NCBI GenBank assembly: GCA_001942185.1
Contig: MKJV01000089.1
Coordinates: 20,666-84,665, forward strand
Source: Pseudonocardia sp. CNS-004
Lineage (GTDB): Bacteria; Actinomycetota; Actinomycetes; Mycobacteriales; Pseudonocardiaceae
Direction of reading: 5' to 3'
Length of the DNA stretch: 64,000 nucleotides
The notes beneath the pieces are model-generated. The model did not search any database, was not told the DNA's origin, and was given only the letters and a program-made list of their open reading frames with translations. Below, piece after piece: positions 8,698 through 18,222 of this stretch. Position numbers and translations under genes: made by a program. Numbering within the stretch: position 1 is the first letter of the stretch; the number at the start of each line of letters is the position of its first letter.

Positions 8698-9565
8698 GGC
8701 GACCTCCGAAGAAGCCCTGCGGCCGCACCAGCAGGGTGGCGAACAGGGCGAGGTAGAAGACCGTCTGCGCCCACGTCGTGCCCAGCGGCAGCTGGAGCAG
8801 GCTCTGCCCGATCCCGAGCACCATCGCCGCGATCGCCGCGCCGGGGATGCTCCCCAGGCCGCCGACCACGATGATCGCCATCAGCGGGCCGATCCAGTGC
8901 CAGTGCAGCGATGGGTAGATCGTGGAGTCCAGCGAGAGCGCCGCGCCACCGACCGCGGCCGTCGCCAGGCCCAGCCCGAAGCCGTAGCCGGCCACCTTGT
9001 CGGTGTCGATGCCGATCAGCCGGGCCGCCTGCGGGTGCTGGATGGTGGCGCGCAGCGCCTGCCCGAACCGGCTGCGCGTGAGCAGCAGGTACAGCGCGAG
9101 CAGCGAGAGGGCCGCCAGCCCGAACGCGATCAGCTTGACGACCGCCACCTGCGCGCCGAACACCTCGATGCTCGCCGCGCTGTAGGACAGCTGCACCCGC
9201 CGCTGGGTGCCCGAGTAGACGAAACCCAGCATGCCCTCGATGAGCAGCGCCACCGCGAACGTCAGCAGCACCGACATCATCGTCACCGTCGCCGGCCGCA
9301 GCCGCGCGATGAGCAGCCGCTGGAACCCGACGCCCGCCAGGAAGAACAACGGCACGGTGACCACCAGCGACAGCAGCGGGTCGATGCCGAAACGGTCGTG
9401 GACGTCCCACGCCAGGTAGGCGGCGAGCACGAGGAACGCCGCGTGGGCGATCATGACCACCCGCATCACGCCGAAGTACAGCGTGAGCCCGGCGGCCAGC
9501 AGCGCGTAGAGCCCGCCCAGCAGGATGCCGAGCACCAGGCTCTGGAAGAGCAGAGAGCCGGTCAC
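8681..9565 (-). CDS. Branched-chain-type ABC transporter permease (LivH-like)
   Basis: The 294-residue protein opens SLLFQSLVLGILLGGLYALLAAGLTLYFGVMRVVMIAHAAFLVLAAY, the classic LivH start. It carries RSRFGQALRATIQHPQAARLIGID as the coupling loop and IVVGGLGSIPGAAIAAMVLGI near the end. Eight or so hydrophobic segments are visible. The GTG at 9565 overlaps the stop of the substrate-binding gene (GTGA), and its 3' end overlaps the LivM-like start by 17 bases. This is a single tightly coupled transport operon. Confidence 0.88.
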   Translation of the reverse strand: MTGSLLFQSLVLGILLGGLYALLAAGLTLYFGVMRVVMIAHAAFLVLAAYLAWDVHDRFGIDPLLSLVVTVPLFFLAGVGFQRLLIARLRPATVTMMSVLLTFAVALLIEGMLGFVYSGTQRRVQLSYSAASIEVFGAQVAVVKLIAFGLAALSLLALYLLLTRSRFGQALRATIQHPQAARLIGIDTDKVAGYGFGLGLATAAVGGAALSLDSTIYPSLHWHWIGPLMAIIVVGGLGSIPGAAIAAMVLGIGQSLLQLPLGTTWAQTVFYLALFATLLVRPQGFFGGRLAQRF

Positions 9566-10777
9566 CACGGCGCCTTCGGGTAGGTGAACTCGGCCTCCGC
9601 CGTGTCCGTCGGCAGCACGATGCGGATCTGCCCGTCGACGTACTGCTGGATGAGGTGGGCGCTCTGCGGGCGGCCCTGCGCGTCCCAGGACAGCGGGCCG
9701 ACCACGGTGTCGACGGTGTTGGTGCGCAGCCAGTCGATCAGCCGCTGCTGGCACTCACCCTGCTCGGCACACCCGACGGCCTGCACGGCGGCCGCGACGA
9801 CCTGGCCCGTGGTGTAGGCGTTCGCCTCGTCCTCGGTGGGCGGGGTGCCGTTGTCGGCGGTGTAGCGCTGCACGAACTCGACGTTGGACGGGTAGGGCGC
9901 TCCGGCGTGTACCCGGTGGGCGAGACGATGCCGTCGGTGCGGGACCCGATGGCCGCCGAGAACTCCGGGTTGGTCGGGGCGGTGGAGAACGCCGCGAGCT
10001 TCGGCTGGTAGGCGAGCTGCTGCAGCGCCACGATCAGGTTGACCGCGTCCTGGTACTGGGTGCCGCCCACGATGATGTCGGCCCGCGAGTCGGCGATCTG
10101 GGCGGCGATGGAGGAGAAGTCCGTGGTGTTCGGCGGATAGACCTCGTCCACCACGGTCCGGATCCCGGCCGCCTCCAGCTTCTCCTTCAGGCCGTATGCC
10201 GTGCCCTGGGCGAACGGGTCGTCCATCGCGGCGTACGCGGCCGTGGTCGGACGCTGCCCCTCGGGCATGGCGATGATCGCCTCGGCGAGGTGGTCGTAGT
10301 GGTCGTTCGCGATGGCGGGGGCGGCGTAGAACAGGTTGTCGAAGCCCTGCTCGAAGACCTCGGCCGCGGCGCCCGCCGGCTCGACGAAGAGCATCCCGTA
10401 CTCGCTCGCCACACGCGCCGACGGCACGACGAGGCGGGTGGAGAACGGGCCGAACACCAGGTCGACCTGGTCCTGGGCGATCAGCGACTCGTAGTCGGCC
10501 ACCACCCGGTCGGCGTTGGACTGGTCGTCGAGGATGCGCAGCTCCACCTGCCTGCCGAGCAGCCCGCCCGACGAGTTGACGGCGGCGGCCCACGCCTCGT
10601 AACCGCGCTGGACCCCCTTGCCGGGCTCGGAGAAGTCGCCGGTCAGGGGTAGCGAGATGCCGATCGTGATCGGCTCGGACGGGTCGCCGCCACCCGCCGC
10701 ACCTCCGGAACACGCGGTGAGGACGAGCGCCGAGACGCCGGCGAGACATCCCAGGCGTAGGGCGGTGCGGGCGTCAT
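9562..10777 (-). CDS. ABC transporter substrate-binding lipoprotein (LivK/peripla_BP_6 type), frameshifted
   Basis: A signal peptide with lipobox (LAGVSALVLTAC) is followed by ITIGISLPLTGDFSEPGKGVQRGYEAWAAAVNSSGGLLGRQVELRI, the standard opening of type-I periplasmic leucine-type binding proteins. ATG at 10777 has a good AGGAG 8 bases upstream, but the frame shifts within the first few codons. A second shift lies near 9897, after which PYPSNVEFVQRYTADNGTPP to PKAPW completes the protein. It captures the ligand outside the membrane for the LivHMGF-like proteins. It is the first gene of the operon and lies behind LacI-type operators. Confidence 0.85.
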
Positions 10778-10823
10778 CGGGGGGATCTCCTCCTCGTCGA
10801 GGACTGACACAAGCGACTGGCGT

Positions 10824-10844
10824 AAGCGCTTTCCGTAAGCGCTT
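10824..10844. promoter_or_regulatory. Tandem LacI-family operators
   Basis: Two copies of the palindrome AAGCGCTT at 10824-10831 and 10837-10844 sit within repeats of the form GTAAGCGCTTNCG. AAGCGCTT-type centres are typical of LacI-family sites. They lie in the ~110-bp gap between the divergent binding-protein gene (start 10777) and the LacI gene (start 10889), so both promoters are probably controlled. Confidence 0.7.
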
Positions 10845-10888
10845 GCGTAGAGTACGGTCGAGTCCGCGAGCTGGCAAGGGAGGCACTG

Positions 10889-11926
10889 ATGCCGAAGCCC
10901 CGGTCGGCGCCGCGCCTCGCTGACGTCGCGGCGCGCGCCGGGGTGTCGATCGCCACGGCGTCGCGCTCGCTCGCGGGCCGCGACGGGGTGAGCGAGGCCG
11001 TCGCCGCACACGTGCGCGAGGTGGCGCTGGGGATGGGCTACGTCGCCAACGTCCACGCGCGCACGCTCGCGGGCGGCGCCACGTCCACGGTGGGGCTGAT
11101 CGTCCACGAGATCGGAGACCCGTACTTCTCCGAGATCGCGAGCGGCGTCATCGGGGTGGCCGCGAAGCGCGGGCTCACCGTGCAGATCTGCCACTCGGGA
11201 CGCGACCCCCGCAACGAGCTGCACCAGATCCGCACGCTCATCGCCCACCGCACCGACGCGATCATCGTGGCGGGCTCCGGCTACACCGAGCCCTCCCTGC
11301 AGGCGGAGTCCAACGCGGCGCTCCAGGCGTTCCAGGAGGGCGGCGGCCGGGTGGCCGTCATCGGCCGCCACTTCATCGCCGCCGACTCCGTGCGCCCCGC
11401 CAACGAGGCCGCGGGCCACGCCGTCACCGCACACCTGCTCGAGCTCGGGCACCGCCGGATCGGTGTGCTCGCCGGCCCCGACGTGCTCACCACGGTGGTC
11501 GACCGGCTCGCGGGCGTCGCCACCGCGCTGGCGGCGGGCGGGCTGTCGATCGCCGACCTCCCGGTGCTGCACACCGACTTCACCCGCAACGGCGGGCACG
11601 CGGGCGCCGAGCGGCTGCTCGCCGAGCACCCCGACCTCACCGCTCTGGTCGCGCTGAACGACGCCATGGCGATCGGCGTGCTGTCCGTACTGCGCTCCCA
11701 CGGCATCGCGGTGCCCCAGCAGATGTCGGTGGCGGGCGTCGACGACGTGGCCGTCGCCGCCGACCTGGCACCCAGCCTCACCACCGTCCGGCTACCGATG
11801 ACCGAGATGGGCGAGCTCGCCCTCACCATGGCCCTCAAGCCACCTTCGGCACGCAGGCGGCGCAAGAACACCGGCCACGAACTGATCGTGCGCGACTCGA
11901 CGGGCCCGGCCCCCGCCGTCGGGTAG
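10889..11926 (+). CDS. LacI-family transcriptional regulator
   Basis: The 345-residue protein has the LacI helix-turn-helix and hinge (RLADVAARAGVSIATASRSLAGRDGVSEAVAAHVREVALGMGYVANVHARTLAGG). This is followed by a periplasmic-binding-protein-like effector domain (STVGLIVHEIGDPYFSEIASGVIGVAAKRG, LVALNDAMAIGVLSVLRSHGI, SVAGVDDVAVAADLAPSLTTVRLP). GTSRTTR-like C-terminal contacts are degenerate. It is divergent from the LivKHMGF-like operon with two AAGCGCTT operators between, so it is the likely local repressor. A sugar-type regulator on an amino-acid-type importer is unusual and supports a carbohydrate or polyol ligand. Confidence 0.92.
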   Translation: MPKPRSAPRLADVAARAGVSIATASRSLAGRDGVSEAVAAHVREVALGMGYVANVHARTLAGGATSTVGLIVHEIGDPYFSEIASGVIGVAAKRGLTVQICHSGRDPRNELHQIRTLIAHRTDAIIVAGSGYTEPSLQAESNAALQAFQEGGGRVAVIGRHFIAADSVRPANEAAGHAVTAHLLELGHRRIGVLAGPDVLTTVVDRLAGVATALAAGGLSIADLPVLHTDFTRNGGHAGAERLLAEHPDLTALVALNDAMAIGVLSVLRSHGIAVPQQMSVAGVDDVAVAADLAPSLTTVRLPMTEMGELALTMALKPPSARRRRKNTGHELIVRDSTGPAPAVG

Positions 11927-12045
11927 CCGCTCGGCCACCGACACCCAGGCCACGCAGAGCCCGTCGACAGCTCGTTCCCAGCTACGGCCGCCAGGGTCGG
12001 TGCCGGCCGCGGCGAGGGACCGCGGCCGGATCAGGAGATGTGGAG

Positions 12046-12408
12046 ATGCTGGACGTGCGGACCGGTCGGCGGTGGCTCCCCATACCCCTCACCGCGGCCG
12101 GCCTGGTGGTGCTGGCGGCGTGTGGAGGAAGCGACACCACGGTCCCGGCCACCGCCCCGGAGTCGACGGCGTCGGCCGACGCCGTCGCCGAATGCATGAC
12201 CGAGCAGGGTGTGCCGGCGCCACAGGGAGGAACGAGGATCACCGGACCCCGTCAGGGCGAGCCGGGTCAGCCGCAGGGGGCGCCCGTGACCCGCCGCAAC
12301 CCACCACCCGCGCCCGACGGCGTCGATCCCGAGAAGTGGGAGGCGGCGCTGGAGGCGTGCGGCCCCGTGGACGTGCGCCGGACCGTCGCCCCGGGAGAGG
12401 GTGCGTGA
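12046..12408 (+). CDS. Small secreted lipoprotein, unknown function
   Basis: About 120 residues: a basic start (DVRTGRRW), a hydrophobic stretch and the lipobox LAAC at about residues 24-27, so it is probably a lipid-anchored extracellular protein. The mature part contains AVAECMTEQGVPAP, a pattern seen in many small actinobacterial exported proteins, a proline-rich spacer and DPEKWEAALEACGP. Two cysteines remain in the mature part and could form a disulfide. ATG 12046 is preferred because CAGGAG lies 8 bases before it; a GTG at 12040 is also in frame. No function is assigned. Confidence 0.65.
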   Translation: MLDVRTGRRWLPIPLTAAGLVVLAACGGSDTTVPATAPESTASADAVAECMTEQGVPAPQGGTRITGPRQGEPGQPQGAPVTRRNPPPAPDGVDPEKWEAALEACGPVDVRRTVAPGEGA

Positions 12409-12467
12409 TCGTCGGGCCGGCGCGATTCCCGACGCATCCCGACGGGTTTCGCGCCGGCCCGGTGATC
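12407..12467. repeat. GATC-bounded 61-bp palindrome, copy 2
   Basis: GATCGTCGGGCCGGCGCGA faces its complement TCGCGCCGGCCCGGTGATC, with a further CCCG/CGGG pairing inside. The left GATC overlaps the TGA of the lipoprotein gene (12406-12408). Arm sequence differs from the AGATCT-centred copies, but length and GATC ends agree. In RNA it would form a strong stem directly after the stop codon. Confidence 0.6.
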
Positions 12468-12575
12468 TTCGCGCGCAGACCGTCGACCGGTCGGCCCGCA
12501 CAGCACACGCGGACGGACGATCAGATGCGGGGCCCCCCTCGATCGAGCGCGGAGGGGCCTGCCAAGGTTGGTCGA

Positions 12576-14263
12576 GTGCGACTCGTGTTCGGCCCCGACG
12601 ATCTGGAGGAGTACTCCGCCGTTCGTGACCGCCTGCGCCTGCACATCGTCGCGTGGGCCCGCAGGCGGGGCATCGCGGTGGAGCCGTCACTGGTAGCGGC
12701 CGCCCTCGACCACAAACACAGCGTCGACGGCAGGCTCGGGCACTGGACCCGACGTCACGTCGCCGACGCACTCGCCGTGTGGTTCCCGCGCACCGTCGCG
12801 CTGCTCGAGGACGACCGCGACGCCGTCCCCACCGCGCTGCACGCGCTGATCGGCTTCCTCGACGACCACGACTGGCTCGATTCGCGCTCGGCACCGGCCG
12901 GTGAGCTGCACGAGCAGGTCCGCGACTCCACACCCGCGCTGTACGACGCGCTCGACGACGAACGCAACCACGACCTGGGCACGTTCTGGGCCGTGCAGAT
13001 GCTGCGGCACGGGGTGGCGACGGCCGACCCGGCGGCGGTGGCGCGGTTCCTGCAGCAGGTGCACGCGGGCGAGCTGCAGATCGACCGGGCCGCGCTGGAG
13101 GAGATCCAGCGCAGGCACGCCGACGAGCCGCAGGAGCAGCAGCAGGAGGAACTGCCACCGGTGCTGCCGCCGAGCGCGGCGCAGATGCTCGCGGCCGCCG
13201 ACTCGTCGGTCGCGCTCGCCCGGCTGCGCGCGTTCACGCGCTGGGTACGGGCCGGACGCGCGCTCACCCGGGAAGGCAGACTGCTGCTGTCCGCGCCCGC
13301 GCCGTCGCCGACGCGCTGGACCTCGACCACTTCTCCCGCGACCGCGCCCGCACCAGCGACGACCTCCCCGAGATCAGCCTCCTGCTGGCGTGGGCCCGGC
13401 AGGCCCGGCTCGTCCGGGTGCTGCGCGGGCGGCTGGTGCAGGTGCGCAGCGCCGCCCCGCTGCTGTCGCGGCCGATCGAGCTGTGGCGGCGGGCGTTCGA
13501 GGCCGTCGGCGGGATCGGCGAGCACTTCGGCGGGAGCAACGTGTTCGGGGCGCCGTCGCTGTTCGGGATGAGCCTCGGCGAGGCCTACCCGATCCTGCTG
13601 TACCAGCTGTACGCCGCGGGCGGCGAGCCGATCCCGGTGGAGCGGTTCCACCGGGCCGTGCGCGAGACGGTGAACGACCGGATGGGCTGCGTCGTCGACG
13701 ACCTCGCGGGCGACGTCGAGCACCGGCTGTGGCGCCGCGACGTCACCGCGCTGCTCGACGCGCTGGAACTGCTCGGCGCGGTCCAGCTGTCGGAAACCCT
13801 CGGCGTGGAGGACGGCGAGGGCATGAGCGAGCTCATCGCGCTCGCCGGGCGCGACGACCCGGACCCCACGCTCGTCGCCCTCACACCGATCGGGATCTGG
13901 GCGGTGCGGGAGATGCTCGTCGAGCGGGGGGTGCACGCGCCGCTGGTCGGCGAGCTCGCCGACGAGGACATCGAGTACGTCTGCGTGCGGATGGCGGGCG
14001 TGAGCCGCGAGGTCGCCGAGGCCGAGCTCTCGGCGTGGGTGAAGGCCCGCTCCGGGCGGGCCGCGAGCCACGAGATCATGCGCTACCTGCAGCGCGCCGA
14101 GGTCCCTGCCCACCGCGAGCTGGCCCTCTTCGCGCTGTCGCGCTGCGGCGCACCGGGGCGGGAGACCAACCGCTGGCGGGCCCGGGTGAGCGCCGCACTA
14201 CGGGCCCCCGCGAGCGGCGCCCAACCCCGCGTGGAGTGCGACGCACGGCTGGCCCGTCCGTAG
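12576..14263 (+). CDS. Large hypothetical protein, helical, one frameshift
   Basis: I do not recognise this ~560-residue protein. From the GTG at 12576 it reads RLVFGPDDLEEYSAVRDRLRLHIVAWARRRGIAVEPSLVAAALDHKHSVDGRLG, then an acidic/Gln-rich stretch (EEIQRRHADEPQEQQQEEL). After a frame break near 13305 a second helical region follows (EISLLLAWARQARLVRVLRGRLVQVRSAAPLL to MRYLQRAEVPAHRELALFALSR). No signal peptide, membrane segment or catalytic motif is visible, and it is probably cytoplasmic. The winged-helix-like spacing in the second half is only an impression. It lies between two small exported proteins. Confidence 0.6.
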
Positions 14264-14366
14264 CGCCTGCTCACACGTTCGGGTGACAGTGGCTGCATCC
14301 CGTGACAACTTCGCACGCGCGCACGACTACGGAGGCGAACAGGGAGCGCCGAGAAGAGGAGCTGAC

Positions 14367-14645
14367 GTGGCCACGCCCGACCCCTACCAGCAGTGGTCCG
14401 GGGCCCCGAAGCATTGGGTTCACGTCCCGGCGCAGCGGCACCGGTCACCCTCGGCCGACCAGATCGACGCCGCCACTGGTGAACCGGGCGGCGAGCAGAC
14501 CGGCACGCCCCGCGGGGAGTGGGTGGTGGCCGCTGTCGCACTGGCCGTTGCGGTTGCCGTGGTCGTCCTGATCGGCAACGGGCGGGCCGTCACCGAGGGC
14601 GATGTCCTTCCCCAGGAGCCCACGATCGGCTCATTCGTCCCGTAG
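14367..14645 (+). CDS. Small single-pass membrane protein, unknown function
   Basis: The 92-residue protein begins at GTG 14367, which follows AGAGGAG by 5 bases. A hydrophilic N-terminus (ATPDPYQQWSGAPKHWVHVPAQRHRSPSADQIDAATGEP) precedes one membrane helix (WVVAAVALAVAVAVVVLIG) and a short tail (TEGDVLPQEPTIGSFVP). An N-in/C-out topology is plausible. No family is recognised. Confidence 0.6.
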   Translation: MATPDPYQQWSGAPKHWVHVPAQRHRSPSADQIDAATGEPGGEQTGTPRGEWVVAAVALAVAVAVVVLIGNGRAVTEGDVLPQEPTIGSFVP

Positions 14646-14696
14646 CCTGAACTGGTTGGCTGTAGCGACGGACGGATCACCGGCCTGGGGGTGGTC

Positions 14697-15029
14697 ATGC
14701 GCGCGATCGTCGCCGCGGTTCTCGTCGCCGCCGGCTCGATGCTCCTCGCCCCGGGAGTGGCCACGGCCGACCCGGACCGCTACGAGGTGCGCAAGTCGTG
14801 GAAGCTCACCTACTCCGACGGGGAGCCGAGGATCGTGCCCCACGCCGAGGACGGCGTCGTGGAGCTCACCTGCCACAACGAGGACCAGATGACGGACTGG
14901 TGGATCAACGACGAGGATCTCGTCGACCGGTCGTGGAAGAAGGCCGACGGCACCGGCGTGCAGGTGCGGCCGGAGTTCGACGGGAAGCCCGCGACGTTGA
15001 AGATCACGCTCGAGTGCGAGGAGATCTGA
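14697..15029 (+). CDS. Small secreted protein with signal peptide, unknown function
   Basis: The signal peptide MRAIVAAVLVAAGSMLLAPGVATADP has an Ala-x-Ala cleavage site near residue 24. The mature ~85 residues (YEVRKSWKLTYSDGEPRIVPHAEDGVVELTCHNEDQMTDWWINDED...LKITLECEEI) have two cysteines and a beta-rich pattern suggesting a small disulfide-bonded sandwich. An upstream GTG at 14691 is also in frame; the ATG at 14697 is preferred. Function is unknown. Confidence 0.7.
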   Translation: MRAIVAAVLVAAGSMLLAPGVATADPDRYEVRKSWKLTYSDGEPRIVPHAEDGVVELTCHNEDQMTDWWINDEDLVDRSWKKADGTGVQVRPEFDGKPATLKITLECEEI

Positions 15030-15035
15030 CGCGGA

Positions 15036-15546
15036 TCACGCGTCCTCGTCGACGACGATCTCCTCGAGGACGCCCGCCTCGATGTCGAGCACGAACCCGC
15101 GCACGAGGGTGTCCGGGTGCAGGAACGGGTCGTGGCGCAGCTGGACGATGTCGCGCCGCACGCTCAGCGCCGGATCCCGGAACGCGTGGGTGCGCCACGG
15201 CGGCCGCATCCCGGTCTCCGTCGCCAGCTCTTCGCAGAAGTCGTCGTCGGTGAACGTGGCGAGGCCGCACCCGTTGTGCTGGACGAGCAGCACGTCGCGG
15301 GTGTCCAGCTTGCGCTGGCTGATCGTCAGGGACCGGATCATGTCGTCGGTGACCACACCGCCCGCGTTCCGCAGCACGTGGGTCTCCCCGATGTCCATCC
15401 CGAAAGGGCGAACACGTCGATCCGCGAGTCCATGCACGTCAGCACGGCCGTGCGCAGCGACGGCGGGACCGCCAGCCCACAGCGCTCGCCGCGGCCAGCC
15501 GTCCACCGCCGGCCTCGTACCGCTTGATCAGCTCCTCGGCGCTCAC
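15036..15546 (-). CDS. Beta-class carbonic anhydrase (frameshifted)
   Basis: The beta-carbonic anhydrase zinc site is readable: AVLTCMDSRIDVF supplies Cys, Asp and Arg, and LLVQHNGCGLATF supplies His and Cys. HVLRNAGGVVTDDMIRSLTISQRKLDTRDV and TFTDDDFCEELATETGMRPPW are typical of the Rv1284-like branch. The protein catalyses CO2/bicarbonate interconversion in the cytoplasm. The first ~70 residues are spread over three frames, with breaks near 15500 and 15408. The GTG at 15546 (SAEELIKRYEAGGGRLA) gives a length of about 170 residues, normal for this branch. Confidence 0.82.
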
Positions 15547-15630
15547 GGCACCAATTAAGCACGCCGCAGCGCCCGGCGACCCCCGTGGGTGCTACGTCAC
15601 CGCCGGACGGGCCCGGCCGGCCCGCGTGCT

Positions 15631-15691
15631 GATCGCCGCAGGTGGTGCCTCGGCGACAGATCCGTCCGCCCCCACACCACTCCTGGCGATC
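15631..15691. repeat. GATC-bounded 61-bp palindrome, copy 3
   Basis: The element begins GATCGCCGCAGGTGGTGCC, has the near-AGATCT centre AGATCC at 15658-15663 with flanking CGACAG, and ends CACCACTCCTGGCGATC. It belongs to the AGATCT-centred subgroup (compare 48,738 and 59,796). It lies between the arabinofuranosidase 3' end and the carbonic anhydrase start, both minus strand. Confidence 0.65.
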
Positions 15692-15752
15692 ACCCGAACG
15701 AGATCGCCCCGACCACCCGGCCGCACGCCCCGGGAGTGCCGTTCGTCCAGCG

Positions 15753-17276
15753 TCAGGGGCGGGCCAGCTGAACCACGGCCCAGGACAGCGGCGGCAGCGT
15801 GACCGTCGCCTGCCCGTCCGCAACCTCGACGCCGTCCAGCGGGCGCAGGCCTACCCGGTCCTGGTGCCCGTCGTCGTTCGTCGTGTGGCGGTCCTGGCCC
15901 TCCGCCGCGGCGAGCACCGCGGCGTGCTGCACGCGCAGCTCGCCGAAGCCGCGGACGCCGACCTCCACCGTGGCGGCCTCGGCCTGGTCGCGGTTGGCGA
16001 GGAACAGCGCGACCGTGCCCGTCTCGGCGTCCCAGGTGCCGGCGGCGTCCACCAGGTCGACGTCGCCGAAGCGGGGTGTCTCGTAGCGGTCGCTGCGGGC
16101 GCGGACGTCCAGGATCTCGCCGGCGGCGCGCCTGCGGACCTGCTCGAACGGGTGCGCGATCGCCTGCTTCCACGCCGGGCCGCCCGGCTCGCTGCGCAGC
16201 AGGCCGATCACGTTCACCAGCTGCGCCTGGCAGGCGACGGTGACGCGGTCGCCGTGGCGGAGCAGCGAGTTCAGCAGGGTGCCGACGACCACGGCGTCGG
16301 TGATCGAGTACTCGTCCTCGATCACCCGTGGCGCCACCTCCCACTCGCTCTCGCCCTTCGCGATCGCGGACGCGCGGTGGCGCGACTGGTACCAGACGTT
16401 CCACTCGTCGAAGGAGATGTCGATGCGCTTGCGGTGCTTGCCACGGGCCCGCACCGCGTCAGCGGTGGCGACGACCGACTCGATGAAGGTGTCCATGTCC
16501 CGGGCGCAGGCGAGGAAGTCGCCCAGGTCGTCGTGCTCCTGGTAGTAGGCGTGCGCGGAGATGTAGTCGACCTGGTCGTAGGTCTCCTCGAGCACCACCC
16601 GCTCCCACTCGCCGAACGTCGGCATGGCGTACTTCGAGCTGCCGCAGGCCACCAGCTCGATGCGCGGATCGACCAGCCGCATGGCACGCGCGGTTTCGGC
16701 GGCCAGCCGCCCGTACTCGGCGGCGGTCTTGTGGCCGACCTGCCACGGGCCGTCCATCTCGTTGCCCAGGCACCACAGCTTGATGTCGAACGGGTCGGCG
16801 TTGCCGTGGGCCCGGCGCAGGTCGGAGAACTTCGTGCCACCGGGGTGGTTGGCGTACTCCAGGATGTCACAGGCCTCCTGGACGCCGCGGGTGCCGAGGT
16901 TGACCGCCATCATCGGCTCGGTGTCCGCCGCCTTCGCCCAGCGGGCGAACTCGCCGAGGCCGAACTCGTTCGTCTCGATCGTGCGCCAGGCCCGGTCGAG
17001 CCGGCGCGGACGCTCGTCCTTCGGCCCGACACCGTCCTCCCAGTAGTAGCCCGAGACGAAGTTGCCCCCCGGGTAGCGCACGACCGTGGGCCCGAGTTCG
17101 CGCACCAGGTCGAGCACGTCGGTGCGCAGCCCGTCCGCGTCGGCCTTCGGGTGGCCGGGCTCGTAGATGCCGGTGTAGACGCCGCGGCCCATGTGCTCGA
17201 CGAACGTGCCGAACAGGCGCGGTGGAACGGGCGCGATCGTGAAGTCGGGGTCGACGGTCAGGCGTGCGCGGGGCAA
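15753..17276 (-). CDS. Alpha-L-arabinofuranosidase, GH51
   Basis: The 507-residue protein is a complete GH51 enzyme. It opens with LFGTFVEHMGRGVYTGIYEPGHP and RYPGGNFVSGYYWEDGVGP, which match the family's substrate-binding N-terminus. The acid/base Glu is in LWCLGNEMDGPWQ (about residue 172) and the nucleophile Glu in ISFDEWNVWY (about residue 292). There is no signal peptide, so it acts in the cytoplasm on imported arabino-oligosaccharides and releases L-arabinose. It is the last gene of an operon with binding protein and two permeases, 26 bases after the second permease. No ATPase gene is present, so a shared MsiK-type ATPase is probably used. Confidence 0.93.
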   Translation of the reverse strand: MPRARLTVDPDFTIAPVPPRLFGTFVEHMGRGVYTGIYEPGHPKADADGLRTDVLDLVRELGPTVVRYPGGNFVSGYYWEDGVGPKDERPRRLDRAWRTIETNEFGLGEFARWAKAADTEPMMAVNLGTRGVQEACDILEYANHPGGTKFSDLRRAHGNADPFDIKLWCLGNEMDGPWQVGHKTAAEYGRLAAETARAMRLVDPRIELVACGSSKYAMPTFGEWERVVLEETYDQVDYISAHAYYQEHDDLGDFLACARDMDTFIESVVATADAVRARGKHRKRIDISFDEWNVWYQSRHRASAIAKGESEWEVAPRVIEDEYSITDAVVVGTLLNSLLRHGDRVTVACQAQLVNVIGLLRSEPGGPAWKQAIAHPFEQVRRRAAGEILDVRARSDRYETPRFGDVDLVDAAGTWDAETGTVALFLANRDQAEAATVEVGVRGFGELRVQHAAVLAAAEGQDRHTTNDDGHQDRVGLRPLDGVEVADGQATVTLPPLSWAVVQLARP

Positions 17277-17301
17277 CCGGATTCCTTCCTCAGGGGGTGT
17301 G

Positions 17302-18222
17302 TCACGTTCCGCCGAGGCCGGTGGTGGCGACCCCGCGGATGATCTGGCGCTGGAACAGCATGAAGACGACGATCAGGGGCAGGCCCGCGAGGATCGCCGA
17401 GGCCATCACCTGCGCGTAGCGGACGCCGAACGCGCTCTGCACCTGCACGAGCCCGACCGGGAGCGTCATCAGGCCGGGATCGGAGGTGATGATGAACGGC
17501 CACAGGAAGTTGTTCCAGGCGTGGATGAACACGAAGATCGCCACGGCGGCGAGGATCGAGCGCGACAGCGGCAGCACGATCTGCAGGAAGATCCGCAGCG
17601 ACCCGGCGCCGTCGACGCGGGCGGCCTCCTCCAGCTCGTGCGGGATGCCGTCGAAGAACTTCTTGAGGATGAACACCATCGCCGGCAGCACGAGCTGCGG
17701 CAGGATGATCCCGGCGTAGGTGTCGGCGAGACCCATCGCGAGCATCTGCCGGTAGAGCGGCACGATCAGGATCTGCGGCGGCACCATGATCCCGGCGATC
17801 GTCAGCGCGAAGAGCGCGTTCCGCCCGCGGAAGCGGGTGCGCGAGAACCCGTAGGCGGCCGCGGCGGACAGCGCGACGGTGAGCACCGTGATCACCACCG
17901 TGACCACCGTGCTGTTGACGAACCAGGTGACGAGGTTCCCGTCGGCGAGCACCGAGGCGTAGGCCTGGAGGGTGAACCCGCGGTCGGGCACGACCTCGAG
18001 GGGCACGACGGTGGTGTCGGCCTCCTGCTTGAGGGAGGTGACCACCGCCCAGAAGAGCGGGGCCAGCCAGAGCACGGCCAGCACCGCGAGCGCGGTGATG
18101 ATCCCCGCCCGTGCCAGCGGGGTGTAGCGCCGGATGTCCGTCTGCTCGGCGGACCGCGATCGGCGGGCTCGGGGCAGGACGGGGGCCGTGGCGGGGTTCG
18201 CGGTGTCGGGGGCGGTGGTCAC
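17302..18222 (-). CDS. Carbohydrate ABC transporter permease (MalG/AraQ type)
   Basis: The 306-residue protein has six predicted membrane helices and the EAA motif EEAARVDGAGSLRIFLQIVLPLSRSILAAVAIFVFIHAWNNFLWPF characteristic of MalG-like permeases. It overlaps the upstream permease by 4 bases (ATGA at 18219-18222). It forms the channel with the MalF-like partner for an arabino-oligosaccharide importer, judged from the GH51 gene that follows. Confidence 0.9.
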   Translation of the reverse strand: MTTAPDTANPATAPVLPRARRSRSAEQTDIRRYTPLARAGIITALAVLAVLWLAPLFWAVVTSLKQEADTTVVPLEVVPDRGFTLQAYASVLADGNLVTWFVNSTVVTVVITVLTVALSAAAAYGFSRTRFRGRNALFALTIAGIMVPPQILIVPLYRQMLAMGLADTYAGIILPQLVLPAMVFILKKFFDGIPHELEEAARVDGAGSLRIFLQIVLPLSRSILAAVAIFVFIHAWNNFLWPFIITSDPGLMTLPVGLVQVQSAFGVRYAQVMASAILAGLPLIVVFMLFQRQIIRGVATTGLGGT

